Assembly (NCBI GenBank): GCA_019454045.1
Contig: SKCR01001828.1
Span: 1-64,000 of the forward strand
DNA from: Zanthoxylum bungeanum
Lineage: Eukaryota > Streptophyta > Magnoliopsida > Sapindales > Rutaceae
Length of the DNA: 64,000 bases
Direction of reading: 5' to 3'
This document shows positions 34,996 through 47,305 of this stretch, one piece after another; the stretch's first letter is position 1, and the number at the start of each line of letters is the position of its first letter. Under the pieces are notes generated by a model, which saw nothing but the letters and a program-made list of their open reading frames with translations, had not been told where the DNA came from and made no database searches. Made by a program: the position numbers and the translations under genes.

Positions 34996-37900
34996 ATGGA
35001 TAGAAATTGGATGGGCTCGCTGGATAGATTGAGTGTTGAATATCGTAATGGAGTGTATGAGTTCATGGAAGTCGCCAAGCAACACATTGATGCAGAATGT
35101 CGTGTTCGGTGTCCATGTACAAATTGTTTGAATAGGAAAATGAAACGGTTAGATGAAGTTCATAATCATTTATACATGCCGGGAATATCACCAACTTACC
35201 GTACGTTGATTTGTCACGGTGAGCAGTATAATTCTCAGTCACAGTTTATTAATTCCGGTGAAGGGAACAATAGTTACAATCAACATGCAAACGATGAGAT
35301 AACTAATGCTTTGCATGACTTACAAGGTCCACAACTTGGTCATAGTGTTAGTGGTGACATGCTAGTGTTAAGTGGAAATGATCAAAATTTATTTAGTGAA
35401 CTACTTGATGAGGCAAAAAAATTCCATTCGAAGGTGCTGGAATGTCGATCTTGAATTTCGTTGTGAAATTATTACACATTAAAGTGATCAACATAATGAC
35501 CAACAAAAGTATTGATATGATGCTAGAGTTACTGGGGCAAATGTTACCGGTTGGAAGCGAATTACCTAAGTCGTATTACAAGGCAAAGAAAATATTATGT
35601 GATCTAGGAATGAGGTATGAATCCATTCATGCTTGTAAGTATGACTCTGTATTATTTCGTGCTGAGTATGAATCACTTGAATATTGTCCGATATGTGGTG
35701 AAGTCGGTACAAAGTCCGTGGTATGGGGAAGAAAATGCCTCAAAAGATATTGTGATATTTCCCTTTAACGCCCATGCTGCAGAGGTTGTTCATGTCACGA
35801 CACACAGCGAATGGCATGATGTGACATAATGAAAAGAGGATCGGTACGGAGGGCATACTTAGACATCTTGCGGATAAAATCGAGTGGAAGGAATTTGATG
35901 ACATGTACCCCCGTTTCACTGAGGACCCCCGTAATATCAGGTTAGGTCTTGCCTCTGATGGTTTTAACCCGTTTGAGAATATGTACAACTCTTATAGCAT
36001 GTGGCCCGTTATTGCTATTCCATATAACTTACCTCAATGGAAATGTATGAAGGATCCGTTCATGTTTATGTCATTGTTTATCCCTGGTCCACGTTCCCCT
36101 GGTAAAATATGAATATTTACTTGAGACCATTGATCGAGGAGTTACAAACATAACAGAATGTGGGTGTGCATACCTATGATACAGCTTCTGAGCAGTATTT
36201 TCAGATGCATGCCGCATTATTATGGACTATTAATGATTTTCCAGCTTATGGTTCATTATCTGGATGGAGCACAAATGGATACATGGCATGTCCATCTTGT
36301 GCAGGTCAAACATCTTCGCAACGATTACGGAATAAAATATGATACACAGGGCACATGAGATTTATTGAGTTGAGTCATCCTTGGCGGATGAGTAAATTAT
36401 TCAACGGTCAACAAGAACCTCAGAGTATGCCCAGTCCATTGTCTGGATTCGACATACTTTGCCAACATCAACATCTCAGAGACAGCACACCAGGGAAACA
36501 TCCTAATAATATAGATAAAAATCGAAAACGTCAACCTGAAGAGTTGAATTGGACAAGAAAAATTATTTTCTTTGAGTTAGAATATTGGGGGACTCTGAGT
36601 TTGCGACATAATTTGTATGTAATGCATATAGAAAAAACATATGTGAGAGTTTAGTGGGCATACTATTCAATATTTTGGGTAAGACAAAAGACATTGTAAA
36701 TTCTAGATTTGACCTACAAGATCTTAGAATTCGCAGTGAATTGCATTTACAAGTCACTTCTCGATATCTTATTAAGCCACATGCTAGTTACGTGCTAACT
36801 CAATCGGAGAGTAAATCATTATGTGATTGGCTGAAAATGGTTAAATTTCCTGATGATTATGCATCAAATATTGGGCGTTGGGTCAGAGATGATACAATAA
36901 CGGGGTTAAATAGTCACGATTGTCATGTGCTTCTCGAGATTCTCATTCCTGTTGGCATTCAACCTTATTTACCCCCGAATGTATGCGACGTCGTACTTGA
37001 TCTATGTTGCTTCTTTAAACAATTATATCAGAGGATATTAATCACATTTGTTATTGACGAACTTGAGCGAGGAATCGTGATAATCCTATACAAGCTGGAG
37101 TGAATTTTGCCACTCGTATTTTTTGATGTGATAATACACCTGGCCGTGCATTTACCGGCTGAAGCTAGGAAGTGAGGTCATGTCCATTACAGATGGATGT
37201 ATCCCATTGAGAGGTACTATACAATTTTAAATTTTACATTCTTAAATGTTTACTGTGCATTAAATTTATTATTAATACAAACTTGTTGTCATATCTGCAG
37301 GGTTTTGGGACATTACAAACAATATGTGAAAAACAAGGCGCGACCTGAATGGTCAATAGCAGAAGCTATTGTAATCAGTGAAGCAATAATATTTTGTTCG
37401 ATGTACATACAGAATATTGAAACTCATTTTAATCGTCGTCCACGAAACTATGATGGAGATGCAAGTAATAAGCAAGATATCACAGTGTTCCGTCAAAATT
37501 GCAGACCATTTGGAGCAGTAGGTTTCAAATTACTAACATTTGAGGAAGTTCAACGTGCGCATTGGTGCATAACTATATTTTTTTTACCATACATTAACCT
37601 AACTCATTTTTTGTAGGCAACATATTATAATGCTACAATGTGGTGGTGACCAAAACGTTGATGGAAGACACAAAAAAGAATTTCTCAAATGGTTTGAGAC
37701 AACTGTAAGGCCTAACATTGTATATTTATTTTTATCCTAACAATAAATATTTCAGTTTGTTATATTAACACATATATTTCTCTCATTATTAGATAAACAA
37801 CCAAGTGTAAAATGGTCAACTAGACTCCTCATCCTCGTTGGTTTCCTTGACTTATGGGCCTCAAAAGCAGGCTTATGAATACAATGGATGCATTGTGAAC

Positions 37901-38526
37901 GGAGTTAGATTTCATACCGAGCAGCGAGATGTTGCACATGTCACTCAGAATTATGGAATTATAGTCCAAGGAGAACACGGCTCAGATATTATTGACTTCT
38001 ACGGAGTGTTACAATCAGTCATTGAGTTGATATACAGACCCAGACGACATATTGTGCTATTTGAATGCAAGTGGTTTGACACAAATGTCAGAAAGATGAG
38101 AATTCAAGTTAGTAATCATCTAACGTCAATTAATGTTCAACGTTATTGGTACAAGAATGATCCATACATTTTTTGTACCCAAGCACGATCAATGATATAT
38201 ATATCTGATCCAAAGTTAGGAAATGGATAGATGGTGGTAGAAAAGTTACAACATATCGACATTTGGGACATGCAGGAGAAAGATAGTGTTGAAATATCAG
38301 ATGATACACAAGAAGTCTCTGACAACTTCGAAGTTCCTGAACAGATATTCATGTATCAAATGTCACCGTTCCTGAAAATATCACATTAACTCGAGATAAT
38401 ACAGACGTTAAGATAATTCATCATTCTGAAGTTAGCGTGAAAGTAGCAATTGAAGAAGAATTTGACATTGAATATGACTTCGAGTCCAGTCACGAATCCT
38501 CAAATACCGAAGATAATAGTGACTAA
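34996..38526 (+). pseudogene. CACTA transposase gene (TNP2/TNPD type)
   Basis: The start MDRNWM at 34996 opens the transposase-associated domain (VRCPCTNCLNRK). The TNP2 core follows in broken frames: YDSVLFRAEYESLEYCPICG, EDPRNIRLGLASDGFNPFEN, HAALLWTINDFPAYGSLSGW with ACPSC, and RKIIFFELEYWGTLSLRHNL. A DUF4218-like part (LPPNVCDVVLDLCCFFKQL, YVKNKARPEWSIAEA) and a DUF4216-like part (ECKWFDTNVRKMRIQV) come next, with an acidic tail ending at 38526. Introns appear at about 37213-37300 (CTGCAG acceptor) and 37564-37617 (TTTGTAG acceptor). Frameshifts near 35450, 35760, 36110 and 36655 destroy it. Confidence 0.85.
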
Positions 38527-38696
38527 TCTAGTTAGTATATGACGTGATCAATGGATAATTTTTACTATTATAATGAATTTGATTGTTGTTTTGAATTACT
38601 ATCATCATGGATGATTGGTGTTGTTGTTGTCATGATTTATTAGTATATCATGGTTGAATGTTAGTTTTTGTTATTATTAAAATAATTTATTATCAT

Positions 38697-38815
38697 ACGC
38701 TTTAGCGTCGAAATACTAAATCGACGCTAAAATAATAACATTTAGCGTTGAAATATAAAGTCGACGCAAAAAGTTAACCTTTAGCGTCGATTGAAAATAA
38801 TTCGACGCTAAATAT
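38697..38815. repeat. Internal CACTA array of TTTAGCGTCGA
   Basis: TTTAGCGTCGAA and TCGACGCTAAA occur about six times between the two genes, immediately before a C/T-rich segment that looks like the promoter or 5' UTR of gene 2. Confidence 0.8.
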
Positions 38816-40288
38816 TTATTAAAATCCCTAATTTCGGTTTCCCCTCATTCTTCTCCGCTTCAAAGAATCGGTGCTTCCCTCATTCTCTCGACGGTCAACA
38901 ACTTCAATCTTCAACTTTGAAAATTTGGGACACGCAGCAAATCAAGGTAATTTAGTTTCTTTGATCAGTAAAATCTTTTTTCATTTTTGATGATTTTCCA
39001 TTTTTCCATTTTTTCCCCTTGCAATGCCTTTTGATTGCATCAATTAGAAAGCAGATTATGGGGATTGGCCCTCCTCATCTTGGCCAAATATGTTTGGTCT
39101 TTGGAAGCTTGGTCTTTATGTGTTTTAGTTGTGTATAATCATGGTTGAGATAAGATATTATGGTTGCCCTTTTCGATTGTTGGAAAAAGCATAAGCTTGG
39201 AAAATGTAGGGTGATGGCCGAAACTGCCAAGTCTTGAGAAATGATCAATTTTGTAATTTAAATAGTAATGTGTTTGGTAATTCTTGAATGGTTTTGTAAT
39301 ATAGTAAGATTTGATTTTTGAATTTAGGGATAATTAAAGTGTTTAATAGTGAAATGTGAATGATTTAATAATGAAGATTTTTATTAGAGTTACTTGAAAT
39401 TTTTCAATAGGGAACTACAGCCTTGTGGCCGAATTCTAAGTTGGGGTTTGATATTTGATTATGCAATGATGATGTGTCATGGAGAATGTATTTGGTGTTT
39501 TGGTAATGAGTTTTTTGATTGCATCAATTAGATGGCAGATTCTGGTCCCAGAACAGCAGCAATGCTGCTTTTCTGGGTGTGGTTTGTCATTGTTTCTACC
39601 ATCGATTTTGTTTCCGAAAACTCGACTTATAAATTTTGCATATGAAGGGCATATGAAGTATACGCATAACATGGTTTATTATTTGCGTGCATAAATTCCA
39701 AATGAATGACGCTGCATCTATTAAGTGTGTGCCATTAATTATCTATACTTTCTACGTGTTTTAGCTGATGTTTCTTACAGTTTGCATGTCATTAACGTAT
39801 TCTTGAGATGTTTTGTTTTCCGAAATTAGTATTCTAAGCTTTACATTCCTGGTAAACTTATTTCTTGATCTACTGCTTCGTTGGTTCTCTATTGCTATGA
39901 TTTTTTAATCACGAGCTAGATTGGAGTGTTGGTTTATAGCAGATTGAATATAGTCTTAATCCTTTTAGCTCAGATCAAATACTCATTATTTTTATGTGTG
40001 CCACTGAGCTACACAAGTTTTGAAACTCTGCCGACTTGTTAAGAGCATATACAATTGCTCATTCATGTATCAATTATTGAGTTTGCTAAACGGTGTAGGG
40101 ATATTGTGTGGCAAAGTTTAGGGAAAGAAGATTCTTTTATGGGGAAGAATTTGAGGAAACTTAAAGGGCCTTGTGAGAAAGTTTGTGGGAAATTTAGATT
40201 CTTCAATGAGTACTTGCCTGAAGATAAAGATCCCTTGCATGTTTGGTCTGTCATTTGCTTTGTTCTTGAACTTTGTGTGTTTTTGCAG
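38816..40288 (+). other. Promoter, leader and probable intron of CACTA gene 2
   Basis: 38820-38945 is C/T-rich with AATCAAGGTAATTT, a possible donor. About 1.3 kb follows without a family-related frame, ending in TTTTTGCAG at about 40280-40288 just before the ATG. This fits a long leader intron. Confidence 0.5.
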
Positions 40289-41802
40289 ATGGCACCGGGC
40301 AATCGCAGACGGGCTAATGCGACTCCATCTACATCTGTAAGGACAACTGGCCCTGATGGAGTCTCTGCTAGCACAGGTGAGTCGAGTACAACGAATGGTC
40401 GAGGACGCACCCATGGCCTGAGGTTGGCTAAACACGTTAAGGCTCACGGCCGGATACAGATTGAGATATCAGATGATGGACAAAGCCAAGTCAGACAACA
40501 TAATTTAGCGTTTACTATAGCCATAGGTGCTACAGCTCGGTTTGAAGCTCCCCAAAACTACATTTCTTAGAGAAAGATACCGTGGGAGACGAAAATCAAC
40601 CAGCTCTTTTCTTCGCTACTTGTGAGTTTCCTTACGGTATTAAGTTTTTGATATTGTTTATTAGTTAAAATTTTATTTTATACTTATTTTTACTCGGTTG
40701 CTATTCTTGTAGGAGTGGTTCGACTTCGATCTGACCAAAGTGAATGTCCAACAATATATTGACTACCACATGGGGAAAGTTATAAGAATTATAGGACAAA
40801 AGTCCTGAAACCAATATTCAACAAACATGGACCTTCAGATGCTCCACAACATAAGTCTGATTTTATAGAGGAGCAAGATTGGACATTCTTATGTAAGTTT
40901 TGGTATAGCAAGAAACACAAGGTAAATTTTAAAATAAACGGAAATTTATAATTCTCTTTGTTTTCGGTACTTACAGTGTTGTTAAATGCAGGATAAATGT
41001 CACGCAAATGCGGAAAATCGAAGTCACTTGCGTTTTAACCACCGTGGAGGTTCGAAGCCATTTATCCAACATCGTGCCGAACATTCTGAGGTAAATATAT
41101 CATAACGTAAAATTTAACCGTTCATTGTTTTTACTAATGTGGAATAATACTAAATGTATTTTCTGTTTTTAATAGAGTAGCACAGGTGAGGTGTAATCAT
41201 TTCCAGATTTTTTTCCGAGTGACGCATTACAATGAGAAAAACAAATAGATAAATGAAGAAGCCGGACGCTGTTATGTAAGTTTCAGTTTTAAAATAAAAT
41301 AATAAATTTTATATATGTTAATTTTTTTCCAAATTCTAACATTAACTTATTTTTTTAAACAGAACGAAATGATGGAACTCCAACATCAAACTCAGGAGAC
41401 AGTGTCCGACCCGATACCAGATGAGCAGTTGTCGCAATTGGTTTTCAAGAATCATACAGCTTACAACGTCGGCCTTGGCACTCGTAAGAAGCCGACGTCA
41501 TCTGCACGCAATACTGTTAATTCGGACAATGCTCCTCTCTTCGAGACCAGTTAGCCACCACCCAAGACCGGCTAGCCACCACCCAAGACAAGCTAGTCAC
41601 CACCCAAGACGAGCTGAATAAGACTAAGGAGGAGCTACAATAGGTCAATGTGGAGAAGAAGTTGGAGCAGTTCGAACAGCAGATGCTGGCTTTCCGGCAG
41701 ATGTTGGAGGCCTCACTCAGTCAGGGTGTATTGGGCTCGAGCGCCTCCATCACAATAACAATAAATTTTATATCCATTTGTATAAACATTTTGAACAAAT
41801 AA
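40289..41802 (+). pseudogene. CACTA gene 2, Ptta/En-Spm (TNPA-like) protein
   Basis: The start MAPGNRRRANATPSTSV at 40289 follows a splice-acceptor tract. The low-complexity N-terminus leads to HGLRLAKHVKAHGRIQIEI. Downstream pieces in several exons read WFDFDLTKVNVQQYIDYH, NAENRSHLRFNHRGGSKPF and NEAGRCY-like sequence, then NEMMELQHQTQETVSDP: the order of the plant transposase_24 (Ptta/En/Spm) family. A heptad-like C-terminus (LEQFEQQMLAFRQMLEASL) ends near 41802. Stops at 40568 and near 41247 break it. In En/Spm the second protein binds the subterminal repeats; that role is inferred here. Confidence 0.75.
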
Positions 41803-42004
41803 TTTTAATATAATATGTATTTTTTTAAAAAAAAAAATCAAAATAATAATAAAATAATTATTATAATATTTCGTAATTCTGTTATTAATATGTAATTTTT
41901 TTCTTCAAATAATTAAAATATTAAATTAATCATTTTAAACCAAAAAGCAGTAAATTAATATTATTTTTAAAAAAACACATTTGTTAACTATTTTTGTCGA
42001 ACTA

Positions 42005-42360
42005 GTCGACGCTAAATGTGTTTTTCGCGTCGACTATATTTGACGCTAATAGTTAAAAAAACGTCACTGTAAGTATACAAATATTATTTTTTAATATACT
42101 TTAGCGTCGTTTCTTTTCGACGCTAAAAGTCTACTTTTTAGCGTCGAATTATTTCGTCGCAATACCTTACCTATAGCGTCAGAAACTTTTTTTTAGCATC
42201 GAAATAAATTGGACGCAAATTGATAGTTTTTAGCGTCGAATCTCTTTAATTCGACGCTAAATATTGTTCTCGTCCATGTGTGGGCGTCCAATTTTTAGCG
42301 TCGAATCTCTTTAATTCGACGCTAAGTTACATTTGCGTCTAATTAGTTTCGACGCTACAA
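42005..42360. repeat. CACTA right subterminal repeats
   Basis: More than ten TTTAGCGTCGA motifs, including two identical fold-backs at 42227-42260 and 42292-42325 (TTTTTAGCGTCGAA, then TTCGACGCTAA after a short spacer). Confidence 0.85.
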
Positions 42361-42381
42361 GACATAATTTTTGTTGTGTGA

Positions 42382-43680
42382 GTAAGTTGGAAAGAACTAG
42401 CTAGATCAAAATAAGCTAGGAATTTAGGGAAATATTTTATTACTAGTCAAATTAAATATTAGCTCGCGTGTCAAGTATTTTTTGACAATTATATATCATA
42501 TTAAAAATGTATCTTATTATTATTTAAAGACTTAAAATCAATTTATAAACCAAACGTGGATTCATTATTCAAATTCCCCACACCATATACTGCCATCCTT
42601 GTAAATTTTTCTAGTTAAATCAATTAGAACCCAAAATAAACTATTTTTTTAATCACAAAAGCAACACGTTAACAAAATACTTACCTCAACATTTTAAAAA
42701 TAAATAAACATCGAAGTTACTAAGACTTAAACAAAATAATTTTAAAATATATATAGTAAGGAACTGCCCTTAACTTCTTAATTCGATAATCCACATATAA
42801 TTCTTTAAAGTTATGGCCAAAGTGAGTTAATTTATTGATGTTAATGATGAATCAAAAAGTTCTTGCTATAAATTAAATGTTGTCAATGATGGAGTTGCAC
42901 AACTTTACAATATATTTTGGGGTTGGCAGAGTAACTTTTATTAATTATTTTTATTTTCTTTTTTCTTCAATAATGTTAGTTGATCATTACGCGTTGTCTT
43001 GTTTTTAATATGAGAGTATGCTATCAATCATGCCAAAATATTTCAATCAAATTATTACATTAAAATGATTAGTAATCACAAGTGACTTACAATAAGTTGG
43101 CACAAACATTCTCTTTAGTGGGCCATTTTAATATTATTCAATTTAATTTTTGGTGCCTAATCACATCATCAAAAGATTAAAAACCAAAACTAAATATTTT
43201 ATCAATTTTATGCATACGTTAAATCTCTCACTGTTCAATCGCACTTTAGCCTTTGAGTATATATATTAGACACAAATTTGATCATATTACAAAACTTAAT
43301 GTTTAACGACACACTAATCTTTTTTTCTTTTTGGTTTCCATTTTCCCTTGCATTGATGGATCTTTGAATTTGTATACATAACCTTACCTCTTTTACATGG
43401 GAATTTCAAATTGATTCACATAAAAACCTTCCACACAAATAAAGAGTTTCATAGAAGGTTAGGTTAGATTAATTAATTAGTCACTCTTCCCATAATCCTA
43501 GCTAAATCCAAAGAACAAACACAAGTAGTTACATGTCCTCTTTTTGTCTCTTCAAAGTCATTGACCAGCTCCATTATTGATGTTAAGAATAAGGAATCAA
43601 AATTAACTCAAGAGTCAAGTCACTTTGTCAAATATTATGAAGAATTTTTTTTTTTATTTATATTGGCTATAAATTATCTC
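42382..43680. other. AT-rich intergenic DNA
   Basis: No gene, RNA or defined repeat found between the CACTA element and copia 2. Confidence 0.55.
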
Positions 43681-43684
43681 ATTA

Positions 43685-44222
43685 TGTTGGAAATTAATTG
43701 TTGTTAATTATTTCATGTTGTTAAATAACAACAATTAGTAATGATTTCATGTTGGAAATTATTAAGTAACAACAAGAGTTGTTAATCAAATAATTAAGTA
43801 ACAACAAGAGTTGTTAAGTAACAACAATTAGTAAAATATTAAATGGGGAACAAATGGTACACTCATGATGGTAACATTTTTGGAAGGGTTAGAGAAAGTC
43901 ATTATGCATCAAAATACATGTGATTACATAGTAATCAATGCATGTGATTAAATAGTAATCAATGATTAATAGTAATTCATGCATGTGAGCTAATAGTGAC
44001 TTGGTTTCCCTCCTATAAATAAGATCATTTGCTTATTGAGTTAAGCAATCAATTAAGTTTGATTAAGAGGTCTCTACAAGTTTAAAGGTATGCAATTGGG
44101 TTGTGATTAACTTAGATTTATTTCAATTAGCATGTAAATAAATCTAGGACTAGTAATACATGTATAGTTAGATCCTAAGAGGACAAACATATAAATATAT
44201 TAGGGATTATGTATTCCTAACA
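43685..44222 (+). repeat. Copia 2 5' LTR
   Basis: It begins TGTTGGAAA and ends CCTAACA. It contains several AACAACAA(GAG)TTGTTAA fold-back units near its start and a TATA box at 44014-44020. Confidence 0.9.
44014..44020 (+). promoter_or_regulatory. TATA box in copia 2 LTR
   Basis: TATAAAT follows TTCCCTCC in both LTR copies (second copy near 60262), conserved and in the middle of the LTR as expected for its promoter. Confidence 0.6.
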
Positions 44223-44223
44223 T

Positions 44224-44236
44224 TGGTATCAGTAGC
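44224..44236 (+). other. Copia 2 primer-binding site
   Basis: TTGGTATCAGTAGC lies directly after the 5' LTR. It matches the initiator-Met tRNA site TGGTATCAGAGC except for one extra T. Confidence 0.75.
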
Positions 44237-44539
44237 TTAAATGCATGTACTCTAGTTAGATTACACAAAAATTGCATGAACATGCATGAAAGTTGTAAAA
44301 AATGCTTATGTTTTTGTTTTTTACAAAATGATTTTCTTCCAACTTTGGGCAATAATAACTCTCTGTAGAAAATTGATAATCGCATGTTCAAATATGTTTT
44401 GAAAACTAGGTCATGAGATCTTCAATTTGGTATATCATTTGCTTAATTTGGATTAAAATTGAGAAATATATGGACCCTAGAAGTTGGCTAGATGAATCTG
44501 TTTTTACCCAGAAAAACACTCCCAGAATAGATGTACTAC

Positions 44540-44724
44540 ATGTCATCCGCTACTTAGAGAAGAGGACGACAAGTCGTCCGCTTTTCCTGTACGACAAGTC
44601 ATACAAATATAAATGAAACGGACGACATGTCATCCATGACTAAATAACCGACAAGACGGCTGAGTTTATAACTCACAACCGACATGTCATACGCTCATGG
44701 AACAGGCGGACGACATGTCGTCCG
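44540..44724. repeat. Array of GGACGACATGTCGTCC-like palindromes
   Basis: CGGACGACATGTCGTCCG at 44707-44724 is a perfect 18-bp palindrome. At least six degenerate relatives precede it (GGACGACAAGTCGTCC, ACGACAAGTCATAC, GACGACATGTCATCC, CGACATGTCATACG). They lie in the untranslated leader. Confidence 0.75.
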
Positions 44725-45091
44725 CGCGTGAAAGTAAACAGAGGCTGGCCGGTGCGTGAGGGCGAGTGAGAGCCCATGGCCGGCGCGTGAGCCACTCTTG
44801 TGGCGCGTGAATGGCGTGTGGACATTCGTGTTAGCCCGTGTTGGTCATGTCTGTATCGGTTTGCTTCGGTAATTCCAATCCGTCATGATTAAATGTCTAG
44901 TCTTTTTTGCATATTGTATTAATCGGCCATGATAAATTTGTTTTATCATATAAACTTTGAGTTTATGTAAATGAATATCTTTGTGATGTTTATTTTAGTT
45001 AATGTAACTTTGTGTTTCATTATATTGATTTTTCTTTGTATTTATTGCAGAAAAATCATGTCGATCAGACAAAAAAACTGCAAAAAGGGTT
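44725..45091 (+). other. Copia 2 leader, second part
   Basis: GC-richer at first (GGCCGGCGCGTGAG), then AT-rich, ending in TTATTGCAG at about 45050, a splice-acceptor-like site just before the leader open frame. Confidence 0.5.
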
Positions 45092-45577
45092 ATGACATCC
45101 ACCCACGGTGAAAAATTGAAAGACATGTTGTTGGATCTGGATAAGTATCATATGAAAGAAGATGATGATATGATTTCGCATATAATCACCTTTAATAACA
45201 TGTTACAAGAATCTATATGGGAAGGTAATTTGATAGGAAAACCGAACAGACTCAGATTGCTACGAAATACTCTCCCAGAAATATGACAAAAACAGCTTAC
45301 TGATATTTGGAAATTAGTAACTCATACAGAAGAACTACGTGTTCAATATAACATAGTCATTGAGAGGTTAGCGATTGAGTATCTCAAATATAAGGCAAAT
45401 AATACCATTTTTCCTTTGATGTCCCGGAAACGTTGCAAGGATCCGAAATTTGCTATAGGTTTCCCATGGTTGTCCAAGATCAATTACGAGTTACCACAAG
45501 AATTTAAGGATTTTTATCCTAAGATATTTATTCTTTGGAACACTAGAACCGGAAAAGTTTTAAGTGTTAGATATTAG
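45092..45577 (+). other. Extra open frame in the copia 2 leader, unknown product
   Basis: From ATG 45092 the frame is open for 162 codons apart from one TGA at 45284-45286, and it is open upstream to the TTGCAG site at 45050. The first half (MLLDLDKYHMKEDDDMISHI) vaguely resembles a gag helical segment; the second half (MSRKRCKDPKFAIGFPWLS) is unlike any family I recognise. It lies before gag and is not part of the standard copia plan. It could be a captured host fragment, an old gag remnant or chance. Confidence 0.4.
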
Positions 45578-45957
45578 TTTTTTCTATGATAAAACTATGT
45601 TAATGTTTATGTGTGTAATTGTTTGTTACTTCACGGCATGTAAATATTGTATTTATTTGTATGAATGTTTCATGTTGAATTTAATTTATGTAATTAAATC
45701 AATGATTGTCATGTACAATTGTCGCATGATTAATATGTTCTAAGAATTTATATAATTATTTAGAAAATGATTTTACATGATTGATTATGTTGATAATATT
45801 TTTACATTGGGTAATTGGATGATGATTGGACACATAGTGGCCTTTTGACTCCAACCCCATTGAAAAATCTTATTAAGCATAATTTCTTTCATGATAAAAT
45901 AAGACAAAAGTATTAATAATTGTGCATGAATGTCTGTAGAAACTTTGTGTTTTTAAT
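45578..45957 (+). other. AT-rich spacer before copia 2 gag
   Basis: Nothing recognisable; very AT-rich with ATG-poor frames. Confidence 0.6.
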
Positions 45958-46725
45958 ATGGCTTCCGCAACAAAGAACATTATTGCTGAACTCAACAAGG
46001 GTGAGAAATTGAATGGCGATAATTATGAAATTTGGAGCATGAAAATCCAATATGTGCTAGAAGAACAAGAGGTTATTGAAACTTTGAAAATGAGCATGGA
46101 TGAACCTGAACCTGGCACTACGGCCCAACACAGGCAAGACCGAGAGGCTTATGAGGTCTGGAAGAAAAAGAATTCAATTGTCCGCATTACGTTACTAAGC
46201 AGTATGGATAATGACCTAATGAAAGAGTTCATGAAATATGACATGGCTAAGGACATGTGGTCCACACTAGCTGAAAAGTTTGGTAGTACCTCCATAACCA
46301 AACTCAGGTCACTGACAATCAAGTTTGACACATACAAGAAACGTCATGAGTTCACTATGTCAAAACACTTTAGGCAAATGTCAAACATGATTACTGAACT
46401 GGCAGATGCTGGACATGTTCTTACGGATGAACAGAAAGTCCAAGCGGTCATTCGTTCTCTTCCAAATAGCTGGGAGCATATGAAGATGCATTTGACCCAC
46501 AATGAGAGCATCAAAACCTTTGATGATGTTAAACGTCACCTTGAATTAGAAAGCGACCGACTTGCGGCTGCTAAGTCAAATACTGAAGTGTATATGACAG
46601 AAACTAGCAAACCTGAGGGTTTCAAGAAGAAAAGAAAATTTCATGGTGGTGGGTTCCAGTTCGGAAAAGAACAAAATTCTTCCAAGCCAGAAAAGAAACA
46701 GAAAACCAATCAACATGGGAAATGA
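45958..46725 (+). CDS. Copia 2 gag
   Basis: A 255-codon frame starting MASATKNIIAELNKGEKLNG. It is a UBN2/copia gag with LNGDNYEIWSMKIQYVLEE, AKDMWSTLAEKFGSTS and VIRSLPNSWEHMKMHLTHNE, then a Lys-rich tail. It ends at a TGA just before the zinc knuckle, which lies in another frame at 46722, so one frameshift separates them. The domain itself is undamaged. Confidence 0.9.
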   Translation: MASATKNIIAELNKGEKLNGDNYEIWSMKIQYVLEEQEVIETLKMSMDEPEPGTTAQHRQDREAYEVWKKKNSIVRITLLSSMDNDLMKEFMKYDMAKDMWSTLAEKFGSTSITKLRSLTIKFDTYKKRHEFTMSKHFRQMSNMITELADAGHVLTDEQKVQAVIRSLPNSWEHMKMHLTHNESIKTFDDVKRHLELESDRLAAAKSNTEVYMTETSKPEGFKKKRKFHGGGFQFGKEQNSSKPEKKQKTNQHGK

Positions 46726-47305
46726 AAACGTCCTACCAAAAGAAAAACATGGCAAATGTTAAATGTTTTAACTGTGGAAAGAAATGTCATTTTGCTCGTG
46801 ACTGCACTGAGCCTAAAAAGGTTAATACCTTTCGTGCATATTTAAATGAAATATGTGTTTCAAGTTCAATCTTTCTAACTGAATCTAATCATTTGTGGAC
46901 TGTAGACTCAGGAGCCACAAACCATGTAGCGAATGATAAAGATGCCTTCGTGGAATTTCGATGAATTTCACCTGGATATATGTTGGCAACAACTCACGGG
47001 TTGAAGTCAAAGGCATAAGAACATGCAAGTTAGTCATGCATGGTGGAAAAACTTTACTACTACATGATGTATTGTTTGCTCCAAAAATTCGTCGAAATTT
47101 AGTTTCTGTGTTGGTTTTGGTTAATTTAGGTTTCAATTTGAACTTCCATAAATTTGGTGTTGATTTGTACTTAGGTACAATACACTATGGTTCTGGTTAT
47201 TTTCTTGATGGTTTTATTGTATTGAATGTTGAGTGTTTCAATCACAATTCCAGTTTTTCGTTTGTTACTGCAATTGTCAATAATGATGGTGATGTAATTG
47301 TGTGG
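46722..47305 (+). pseudogene. Copia 2 zinc knuckle and protease
   Basis: CFNCGKKCHFARDCTEPKK is the CCHC knuckle. WTVDSGATNHVAND is the copia aspartic protease site (D-S-G). A frameshift at about 46961 leads to IYVGNNSRVEVKGIRTCKLV and FAPKIRRNLVSVLVLVNLGF, the rest of the protease. Coding sequence is interrupted at 47305 by the inserted LTR element and resumes at 53303. Confidence 0.87.

Larger units (their letters stand above)
34127..42378 (+). mobile_element. CACTA (En/Spm) DNA transposon
   Basis: The left end reads CACTACAAGAAAAT; the right end, inverted, reads CACAACAAAAATT. Both are flanked by TGA (34124-34126 and 42379-42381), the 3-bp duplication of CACTA elements. Three arrays of a TTTAGCGTCGA motif in both orientations lie at the left end, the middle and the right end. 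Two decayed genes follow in the same direction: a TNP2/TNPD-type transposase and a Ptta/En-Spm (TNPA-like) protein. Many frameshifts and stops make it non-autonomous. Confidence 0.9.
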
